NCBI GenBank assembly: GCA_039810245.1
Contig: JBDHWQ010000008.1
Location: 1 to 64,000, forward strand
Length of the DNA: 64,000 nucleotides
Direction: 5' to 3'
From: CALDSL01 sp039810245
GTDB lineage: Bacteria > Chloroflexota > Anaerolineae > Anaerolineales > Anaerolineaceae
Below the pieces are notes generated by a model. It was given only the letters and a program-made list of their open reading frames with translations. It ran no database searches and had not been told where the DNA came from. Positions 17,891 through 24,277 of this stretch are shown here, piece after piece (the stretch's first letter is position 1; every line of letters begins with the position of its first letter). A program made the translations under genes and the position numbers.

Positions 17891-18628
17891 CTATTCCATC
17901 TCGCCCAGCTCGTAGAGCACCAGGGCCACAGCGGCCAGCGCGGCGGTCTCCATGCGCAGGATGCGGGGGCCGAGCGTCACCGGCTGCGCGCCGGCCGCGC
18001 GTGCCTGAGCGATCTCCGCTTCGGCGAAGCCGCCTTCCGGGCCGATGAACAGCGCCACATCGCGCGGTGACCCGGCCTGGCGCAGCGCGGCGCGCAGCGA
18101 CAGGCTGCTCTCGCCTTCCCACGGGATCAACGCCAGCCCGCCGGCCTCCCGCGCAGCTTGCAGCGCCTCGGGTAACTTTAACGCCGCGCTCAACGAGGGG
18201 ATGCGCCCGCGGCCGCTCTGCTCGGCGGCTTCTTTCAAAATGCGCTGCCAGCGTTCGGCCTTCTTCTCTACGTTGCGCGCATCCTGCACCAGCGCGCGGC
18301 TGGTGATGACCGGCACGATGCCCGCCGCGCCCAGCTCGGCGGCTTTCTGCAGCACCCACTCGAACTTCTCGCGGCCTGTCAGCCCCAGGTAGAGCATCAC
18401 CTGCGCCGCGGGCTCGCCCGGCGCCGGCCGGCGCTCGACCACCCGCGCGCGCACCTGCTGCCCCACCTCGCTCAGCTCCAGCGCGTACTGCCAGCCGGCA
18501 TTATCCAGCGCGATCACTTGCTGGCCGGGGCGCAGCCTCAGCACGCTGCGCACCTGCCGCGCGGTGTCCTCGGGGAAGGTCACTTCGGGCTGCTGGAGCA
18601 GGGCGGCGGGCAGAAAAAAACGTTGCAT
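17891..18628 (-). CDS. rsmE: 16S rRNA (uracil-1498-N3)-methyltransferase
   Basis: The 245-residue product is a SPOUT methyltransferase of the RsmE family: an N-terminal PUA-like part beginning MQRFFLP, then GREKFEWVLQKAAELG, FIGPEGGFAEAEI and the knotted C-terminal LGPRILRMETAALAA. RsmE makes m3U1498 at the decoding centre late in 30S assembly. Length is normal. The gene begins six bases after the rsmI stop, so rsmI-rsmE form a two-gene unit. Confidence 0.93.
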   Translation of the reverse strand: MQRFFLPAALLQQPEVTFPEDTARQVRSVLRLRPGQQVIALDNAGWQYALELSEVGQQVRARVVERRPAPGEPAAQVMLYLGLTGREKFEWVLQKAAELGAAGIVPVITSRALVQDARNVEKKAERWQRILKEAAEQSGRGRIPSLSAALKLPEALQAAREAGGLALIPWEGESSLSLRAALRQAGSPRDVALFIGPEGGFAEAEIAQARAAGAQPVTLGPRILRMETAALAAVALVLYELGEME

Positions 18629-18634
18629 GGTATC

Positions 18635-19330
18635 CTAGTCTTCGTCCGTGTCGGCCGGCAGGTGCGCGTCTTTCCCGGCGATCACCACGGTGTACTCGCC
18701 CTTGAGCTCGCCCTGCGGCAGCCCGGCCAGCAGCGCCGACAGCGGGCCGCGCTCCACGGCTTCGAACATCTTGGTCAGGTCATTGGCCAGCGCCGCCTGG
18801 CGATCGCCGTAAACGGCCAGCGCGTCTTCCAGGAAGGCGCGCAGCCGGTAGGGGCTTTCGTAGAAAATCAGCGTATGCGGCGACTCGGCGTCCACGCCAA
18901 AGAAGCGCCGGCGCGCGCCGGGCTTGCGCGGTGGGAATCCGCGGAAGGTGAAGCTGTGCACCGGCAGCCCGGAGAGCACCAGCGCCATGATCAGCGCCAC
19001 CGCTCCGGGGATGGCCGTCACCGGCAGACCCTCGGCCACCGCGGCGCGCACAATCAGAAAGCCGGGGTCGGAGATGCCCGGCGTGCCGGCATCGGTCACC
19101 AGCGCCACGGATTTGCCCTCGCGCAGCAAGTTAAGGATGCGCGGCAGGGCCTTATCCTCGTTATATTCGTGGAAGGAGATCTGCGGTTTCTTGATCTCGA
19201 AATGCTTGAGCAGGATGCCGGTGTGGCGCGTGTCTTCGCTGGCTACGGCGTCTACCGCGCGCAGGGTTTCCAGCGCGCGCACGCTGATGTCGCCCAGGTT
19301 ACCGATGGGGGTGGAAACAAGATAGAGCAT
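18635..19330 (-). CDS. rsmI: 16S rRNA (cytidine-1402-2'-O)-methyltransferase
   Basis: The 231-residue protein starts MLYLVSTPIGNLGDIS, the hallmark of RsmI, with ASEDTRHTG, TDAGTPGISDPG and SGLP-type motifs of the tetrapyrrole-methylase fold. RsmI 2'-O-methylates C1402 in 16S rRNA. ATG 19330 has AGGA seven bases upstream and begins the homology, so it is preferred to an in-frame TTG 36 bases earlier, which would lie in the metK terminator. It is followed directly by rsmE. Confidence 0.93.
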   Translation of the reverse strand: MLYLVSTPIGNLGDISVRALETLRAVDAVASEDTRHTGILLKHFEIKKPQISFHEYNEDKALPRILNLLREGKSVALVTDAGTPGISDPGFLIVRAAVAEGLPVTAIPGAVALIMALVLSGLPVHSFTFRGFPPRKPGARRRFFGVDAESPHTLIFYESPYRLRAFLEDALAVYGDRQAALANDLTKMFEAVERGPLSALLAGLPQGELKGEYTVVIAGKDAHLPADTDED

Positions 19331-19364
19331 GTGGTCCTGTGGGTCGCTGGTAGGGATAGAGGAC

Positions 19365-19395
19365 AAAACGGGGCGGCCATTGGCCGCCCCGTTTT
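19365..19395 (-). terminator. Intrinsic terminator of metK
   Basis: A perfect 15-base inverted repeat, AAAACGGGGCGGCCA with TGGCCGCCCCGTTTT, is separated by a single base (real loop three to five bases). It ends in a T run on the minus strand just after metK and can act in both directions. Confidence 0.9.
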
Positions 19396-19406
19396 CATGG
19401 TGCTGG

Positions 19407-20639
19407 TTAATCGGCCGGAGCCGCCTGGTTGAGGCTGGCGGCGGCGCGCAGGGCGGCGGCCTTGTCGGTGCGCTCCCAGGTCAGGTCCAGGTCGTCGCGG
19501 CCGAAATGACCGTAGGCGGCCACCTGCTGGTAGATCGGGCGGCGCAGCTGCAGGTCACGAATAATGGCGCCGGGGCGCAGGTCGAATTGCTCGTTCACCA
19601 GGCGCGCGATCTCCTCGTCGGCCACAGCGCCGGTGCCAAAGGTCTCGACATTAACGCTCAGCGGGCGCGCCACGCCGATGGCGTAGGAGATCTGGATCTC
19701 GCAGCGCTCGGCCAGGCCGGCGGCAACAATGTTCTTGGCTACGTAGCGCGCGGCGTAGGCGGCCGAGCGGTCGACCTTCGTCGGGTCCTTGCCCGAGAAA
19801 GCGCCGCCGCCATGGCGGCCCATGCCACCGTAGGTGTCGACGATGATCTTGCGACCGGTGACGCCGGCATCGCCCATGGGGCCGCCGATAACGAAGCGCC
19901 CGGTGGGGTTAACGAAGATCTTGATGTTTTCGTCCACCATATCGGCGGGCAGGGTGGGCAGGATCACATGGTCGATGACGGCCGCGCGAATTTCTTCCTG
20001 GCTCACGTCGGGTGAATGCTGGGTGGAAATCAGTACGGTATCAACGCGCACGGGTTTGCCGAAACGATATTCCACCGTCACCTGGCTCTTGCCATCCGGG
20101 CGCAGCCAGGGCAGGGTGCCGTCTTTGCGCACCTCGGTCAGCCGTCTGGTGAGCTTGTGCGCCAGGTAGATGGGCATGGGCATCAGCACGTCGGTTTCGT
20201 TGCAGGCATAGCCAAACATCATACCCTGGTCGCCGGCGCCCACCGCTTCGATCTGCGCTTCGGTCATCTCGCCCTTCTTGGCTTCCAGGGCCTTGTCTAC
20301 GCCCATGGCAATGTCGCCGGACTGGCTGGCGATGGCCACCTGCACGCCGCAGGTATTGCCATCGAAGCCCTTTTCGCTGCTGTCGTAGCCAATGCCCTTG
20401 ACCACGCGGCGCACCAGTTCATCGAAGTTGACGAACGCGTGGGTGGTGATCTCGCCCAGCACCATCACAAAGCCGGTTTTGGTGGCCGTCTCGCAGGCCA
20501 CGCGCGACGTGGGGTCCTGCTCAAGGCAGGCATCCAGTACTGCGTCGCTAACCTGATCGCACAGCTTGTCGGGGTGGCCCTCAGTGACCGATTCAGACGT
20601 GAACAGGTACTTGGGCGAGCTCATAAAGGTGTTGTTCAT
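19407..20639 (-). CDS. metK: S-adenosylmethionine synthetase
   Basis: The 410-residue product is MetK: FTSESVTEGHPDKLCDQ at the N-terminus (ATP/Mg site), GAGDQGMMFGYA in the middle and the P-loop-like GGGAFSGKDPTKVDRSAAY. It makes SAM from methionine and ATP, supplying the many methyltransferases in this window. ATG 20639 has GGAGGA seven bases upstream. An in-frame extension upstream runs into the riboswitch leader and is not coding. Expression is controlled by the SAM-I riboswitch and terminator in its leader. Confidence 0.97.
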   Translation of the reverse strand: MNNTFMSSPKYLFTSESVTEGHPDKLCDQVSDAVLDACLEQDPTSRVACETATKTGFVMVLGEITTHAFVNFDELVRRVVKGIGYDSSEKGFDGNTCGVQVAIASQSGDIAMGVDKALEAKKGEMTEAQIEAVGAGDQGMMFGYACNETDVLMPMPIYLAHKLTRRLTEVRKDGTLPWLRPDGKSQVTVEYRFGKPVRVDTVLISTQHSPDVSQEEIRAAVIDHVILPTLPADMVDENIKIFVNPTGRFVIGGPMGDAGVTGRKIIVDTYGGMGRHGGGAFSGKDPTKVDRSAAYAARYVAKNIVAAGLAERCEIQISYAIGVARPLSVNVETFGTGAVADEEIARLVNEQFDLRPGAIIRDLQLRRPIYQQVAAYGHFGRDDLDLTWERTDKAAALRAAASLNQAAPAD

Positions 20640-20657
20640 GCAATGTCCTCCGCTGCA

Positions 20658-20693
20658 TAAAAAATTGCCCCATCCGGTACAGCGAGGGGCAAT
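20658..20693 (-). terminator. Riboswitch expression-platform terminator
   Basis: On the minus strand ATTGCCCC pairs with GGGGCAAT around a 14-base loop and is followed by six T residues, just before the metK ribosome site. It lies right after the SAM-I aptamer and is the expected off-state terminator. Confidence 0.88.
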
Positions 20694-20713
20694 CGAGCAG
20701 TAAAGCGGCTGCC

Positions 20714-20833
<120 letters not shown>

Positions 20834-20865
20834 CCTTTAGGGGCGAAATTGAATTGTTAAACAGC

Positions 20866-20894
20866 ATGTTATCACAAGATAATTGGCTTGTCAA
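20866..20894 (-). promoter_or_regulatory. Sigma70-type promoter of metK
   Basis: TTGACA and TAACAT are separated by 17 bases on the minus strand. The predicted start, near 20858, is about 27 bases before the riboswitch aptamer. Confidence 0.75.
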
Positions 20895-20947
20895 ACCGGA
20901 AGTGGAGCGTTCCTATCCATTTCTGCACAAAGAACTCTTGCAGGCGC

Positions 20948-20976
20948 TTGCATCCCCCATGAGGTCATGCTATAAT
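20948..20976 (+). promoter_or_regulatory. Sigma70-type promoter of rho
   Basis: TTGCAT and a consensus TATAAT are separated by 17 bases. The expected start near 20983 gives a leader of about 190 bases before the rho ATG. It points away from the metK promoter, with about 50 bases between the two. Confidence 0.8.
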
Positions 20977-20982
20977 TCTCGT

Positions 20983-21174
20983 ATTACTGTCGTGGAAGGC
21001 AAACGCTCTCGTCCGTTTGGCACGCCCTGCATAGCATCAACACCGACTGGCAGGGGGCCACAGTCATCCCTTTGAATGAACTGAACCGAAAACACTGCGC
21101 GCGGAACACCTGTCAGGGGGCGACGGTGTACTGCGCACGTTCAATCCATCTAGCCTGAAGAGAATTCTATACCC
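20983..21174 (+). other. Long structured leader of rho with two repeated hairpins
   Basis: The leader contains no gene. It shows CAAACG/CGTTTG near its start, then two related units, CAGGGGGCCACAGT (21051-21064) and CAGGGGGCGACGGT (21114-21127), each preceded by AACACC within a few bases. Each can fold as a hairpin (GACTG/CAGTC and CACC/GGTG) presenting the same AGGGGGC loop on different stem sequences. rho is autoregulated by attenuation in other bacteria, so a regulatory leader is plausible. No strong ribosome site precedes the ATG. Confidence 0.5.
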
Positions 21175-22449
21175 ATGAAAATCATCGAACTTGAAAATGC
21201 TCCGTTAGCTTCGCTGCGCCAGATGGCCAGCGACATGAGCGTCCCGAACGCCAACCGCCTGAAAAAAGAAAACCTGATCATGAAGATCCGCCAGGTGGAA
21301 GCCGAGCGGGAAGGTTTGGAAGTGCGCGGTGGCATTCTGGAGATTATGAACGAGGGCGTGGGCTTTCTGCGTACCAATTACCAGGTGGGCACCGAAGATG
21401 TATACGTCTCGCAGGCTCAACTGCGCCGTTACGAACTGCGCGGCGGTGACCTGGTGCTGGGACACGTGCGCCCGCCGCGCGAATCGGAGCGCCATTACGG
21501 CCTGTTGAAGGTAGAAACGATCAACGGGCTGCCGCCAGACGAAGTACGCGGGCGGCCGAATTTTGAAAGCCTGACGCCGATCTTCCCCGAGAAGCGTTTT
21601 GACCTGGAAACCGACCGGGGGATTCTCTCCACACGCCTGATCAACCTGATCGCGCCCATCGGGCGCGGCCAGCGCGGCATGATCGTCTCGCCGCCCAAAG
21701 CCGGCAAAACTACTATCCTCAAGCAGGTGGCCAACGCCATTTCGACCAAGAACCCGGAAGTACACCTCATCATGGCGCTCATTGGCGAGCGTCCCGAAGA
21801 AGTGACTGACATGGATCGCTCGGTAGACGCCGAAGTGGTGGCCAGCACCTTTGATGAGCCGGTGACCTCGCACGTGCGCACAGCCGAGATTGCCCTGGAG
21901 CGCGCCAAGCGCCTGGTGGAGATTGGCCGCGATGTGGTGATCCTGATGGATTCACTCACCCGCCTGGCGCGCGCCTACAACCTGGTGGTCAACCCCAGCG
22001 GTCGCACGCTCTCAGGCGGTATGGACCCCTCGGCGCTGTACCCGCCCAAGCGCTTCTTTGGCGCGGCGCGCAACCTGGAAGAAGGTGGCTCGCTGACCAT
22101 CATCGCCACCGCGCTGGTGGATACCGGCTCGCGGCTGGATGACGTGGTCTATGAAGAGTTCAAGGGCACGGGGAACATGGAGCTGCACCTTTCCCGCCGC
22201 CTGCAGGAACGGCGCATTTTCCCCGCCATCGACATCGAGCGGTCCTCCACTCGCCGTGAAGAGCTGCTTTTGGGACCCGACATCTTGCAAAGAGTGTGGT
22301 TAATGCGTAGAATGTACCTGCAAATGATCGCCCAGCAGCCGGCAGGCGCGGGCCTCGACCCGTCGGTGGCCACCGAGGCAATTTTGCAACGCATGACGCG
22401 CACAAAAACCAACAACGAGCTGCTCGAAAATCTGATGGAGGATATGTGA
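21175..22449 (+). CDS. rho: Transcription termination factor Rho
   Basis: The 424-residue product has the N-terminal Rho helix region (1-45), the cold-shock-like RNA-binding domain (about 47-125, ILEIMNEGVGFLRT and DVYVSQAQLRRYELRGGD), Walker A VSPPKAGKTT (171-180), Walker B VVILMDSLTRLARAYN, and the R- and Q-loop sequences through SGGMDPSALYPPKRFFGAARN. Length is usual and no insertion domain is present. It forms the hexameric RNA helicase that ends untranslated transcripts. Its stop overlaps the GTG start of the next gene. Confidence 0.97.
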   Translation: MKIIELENAPLASLRQMASDMSVPNANRLKKENLIMKIRQVEAEREGLEVRGGILEIMNEGVGFLRTNYQVGTEDVYVSQAQLRRYELRGGDLVLGHVRPPRESERHYGLLKVETINGLPPDEVRGRPNFESLTPIFPEKRFDLETDRGILSTRLINLIAPIGRGQRGMIVSPPKAGKTTILKQVANAISTKNPEVHLIMALIGERPEEVTDMDRSVDAEVVASTFDEPVTSHVRTAEIALERAKRLVEIGRDVVILMDSLTRLARAYNLVVNPSGRTLSGGMDPSALYPPKRFFGAARNLEEGGSLTIIATALVDTGSRLDDVVYEEFKGTGNMELHLSRRLQERRIFPAIDIERSSTRREELLLGPDILQRVWLMRRMYLQMIAQQPAGAGLDPSVATEAILQRMTRTKTNNELLENLMEDM

Positions 22450-23534
22450 GGTCTGATCCCGCTCTTCGGGACAAGCCAGCCGCAAAACCGCAGCAATCCT
22501 GGGCCGACCGCTGGCTTCACAAAGTGTCGTGGGGGGTGGTAATCTTACTGGTAGCGTTACTGGTGTCGGTGGCTGTGCCCCGCGCGCCGGTGCAGACTGC
22601 CAGCGCCGTTGCGCCGCGCTCCGCGACGCCCTTTCCAACGCTGGAACCGCTGACCGTTTCGCTGCCGGAGTTGAAATCGGCCGCAGTCTGGTCGGTTTCG
22701 CGGCAGGCGCTGCCGCACACCATCATCCCGGATCGACCGCGCACCAACGCGCTGCGCTATAAGGTCGAGCAGGGTGACTCCGTGTTCAGCATTGCTACAG
22801 CCTACAACCTGCAGCCGGAATCGGTTCTGTGGGCCAATTATGATACGCTCAATGACGATCCGCAGATGCTGGAAGTGGGGCTGGATTTAAACATCCCGCC
22901 GGTGGATGGCGTGTTTTATAGGTGGCGCGAGGGTGATACCATTCAAGGCGTGGCTGACCGGTATAAAGTGGACCCGGATGCGATCCTCGCCTATCCTGGC
23001 AATCGCCTGGATATGACCGACCCCAAAATTACCCCCGGCGATTACATTATGATCCCTGGCGGACGCGGGGAAATCCGCGTGTGGGTCGTTCCCACCATCC
23101 CGCGCGGCAAGGCCGGCGTCTCTACTGGCATCGCGACCTGCGATACCAGTAACAGCGTGGGCTTTGGCACAGGCACGTTCATCTGGCCGGCCCCCAATAA
23201 GATGGTCTCCGGCAACGATTACTGGAGCGGCCATCTCGCCATCGATATTGGCGCGGGCATGGGCCAGTACATCTATGCCGCAGACAGCGGCGTGGTAGTC
23301 TATGCCGCTTCGATCTCGGGCGGCTATGGTAACATGGTGATGATCGACCACGGCAACGGCTATCAGACGCTGTACGCGCATCTCAGCGGGATCAATACGC
23401 GCTGCGGCGCCAGCGTTACCCAGGGCCAGGTAATCGGCCTGGCAGGTAGCAGTGGCAATTCCACCGGCGCGCACCTGCACTTCGAGGTTCGCTACATGGG
23501 TGGTTTCGTCAATCCCTGGTCGGTGCTGCCGTAA
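22446..23534 (+). CDS. LysM-M23 murein endopeptidase-like protein (copy 1)
   Basis: The 362-residue product starts with GTG overlapping the rho TGA. It has a short cytoplasmic part, one membrane anchor (VSWGVVILLVALLVSVAV), two LysM-like repeats (YKVEQGDSVFSIATAYNL and YRWREGDTIQGVADRYKV), then an M23/LytM domain with GHLAIDIGAG, the central AHL and HLHFEVR metal motifs. Both Zn-ligand motifs, HxxxD and HxH, are present, so it may be an active peptidoglycan endopeptidase. A paralogue with the same plan lies at 29785-30993. Linkage to rho by overlap is unusual. Confidence 0.88.
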   Translation: MRSDPALRDKPAAKPQQSWADRWLHKVSWGVVILLVALLVSVAVPRAPVQTASAVAPRSATPFPTLEPLTVSLPELKSAAVWSVSRQALPHTIIPDRPRTNALRYKVEQGDSVFSIATAYNLQPESVLWANYDTLNDDPQMLEVGLDLNIPPVDGVFYRWREGDTIQGVADRYKVDPDAILAYPGNRLDMTDPKITPGDYIMIPGGRGEIRVWVVPTIPRGKAGVSTGIATCDTSNSVGFGTGTFIWPAPNKMVSGNDYWSGHLAIDIGAGMGQYIYAADSGVVVYAASISGGYGNMVMIDHGNGYQTLYAHLSGINTRCGASVTQGQVIGLAGSSGNSTGAHLHFEVRYMGGFVNPWSVLP

Positions 23535-23553
23535 ACATAGCACGTAAATCTGA

Positions 23554-23586
23554 GGCCGCGCCTGATTTCCAGGCGCGGCCTTTTTG
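23554..23586 (+). terminator. Intrinsic terminator after rho and the M23 gene
   Basis: GGCCGCGCCT pairs perfectly with AGGCGCGGCC around a seven-base loop and is followed by five T residues. Confidence 0.92.
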
Positions 23587-23617
23587 TTAAGGGAAATCCC
23601 TATGACGTATATCTGAA

Positions 23618-23850
23618 AATCCCCATTGGGCTACTGTCGCCATAGCGTTAGAATGTATGTACAGGCTGCTGCTTGTACAGGGTGAACCTGTCACTCGGTG
23701 AGAAGCATCTGCGTTTACTGGTGCGTAAGAAAGTTACTGGTAGAAAAGTGCGCGGTTCTCCGGCATGAATACAGGGTATGCCGGAGAACCCCAACCGGGG
23801 CATCCATTTTCGTTTGTTCACCGAGTGCTGAACGGAGATGGATGCCCCTT
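23618..23850 (+). ncRNA. Candidate structured RNA with possible pseudoknot
   Basis: The 364-base gap before the BON gene contains no convincing gene but dense complementarity: TGTACA pairs around a short loop (23658 onward); GGTTCTCCGGCAT pairs perfectly with ATGCCGGAGAACC (23754-23766 with 23778-23790); GGGGCATCCAT pairs perfectly with ATGGATGCCCC (23797-23807 with 23838-23848). The loop of the last hairpin carries CACCGAGTG (23820-23828), which is complementary to CACTCGGTG (23692-23700) and would form a pseudoknot. A promoter-like TTGTTA/TATATC pair (23584-23613, spacer 18) precedes it. I do not recognise the class. It could be a riboswitch-type leader for the BON gene or a free RNA. Confidence 0.4.
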
Positions 23851-23898
23851 CATTTTGCGTATTGTCCGCCAGGAAGATCGTGAACAGCGAGGAAGTTT

Positions 23899-24202
23899 AT
23901 GGCAAACGATTGGGGCAAAGAAGTGCGTGGCTCAGGCCGGCCACCGCGCGGGCCCCAAAGGTTATGTGCGCCCCGACAGCCGCATTTATGAAGAAGTGTG
24001 CGAGCGCCTGACCCGCCACGGCCAGATCGACGCCCGGGATGTCACCGTAGAAGTAGCCCGCGGCGAGGTGTCGCTGCGCGGCAGCGTCGACAGCCGCCGC
24101 ACCAAGCGCATGGTGGAAGATGCAATTGAATCGGTGGCCGGCGCGCGCGATGTCCACAACGAGCTTAACATCAGCCGCATGGGTGGGGAAAGCGCAGCCT
24201 GA
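23899..24202 (+). pseudogene. BON-domain protein with a one-base frameshift
   Basis: ATG 23899 has GAGGAA at ideal spacing and reads MANDWGKEVRGSGRPPRGP, then goes out of frame and stops at about 23991. The other frame continues from GPKGYVRPDSRIYEEVC into a BON domain (VTVEVARGEVSLRGSVDSRR and VAGARDVHNELNI) and stops at 24202. Deleting one C from CCCC at 23953-23956 joins them into a natural 100-residue protein. BON domains bind membranes or surfaces. The shift may be a real mutation, a sequencing error in a homopolymer, or a programmed shift. A longer upstream open frame in the second frame runs through the structured RNA and lacks a ribosome site, so it was not chosen. Confidence 0.7.
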
Positions 24203-24277
24203 TGCTGGGAAGAAAGAAACGTCTTATTTTGTCGATTGAGCACGAAACCGGGTCTGAATGATATAGCACACCGGACA

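Noticed and set aside
19331..19366. An upstream TTG start for rsmI at 19366
   Set aside because: It would place the N-terminus inside the metK terminator; ATG 19330 has a ribosome site and begins the conserved LYLVSTPIGN.
23765..24202. A 145-residue start for the BON protein from 23765
   Set aside because: Its first 60 residues run through the structured hairpins and it lacks a ribosome site. The ATG at 23899 with GAGGAA plus a one-base frameshift explains the gene better.
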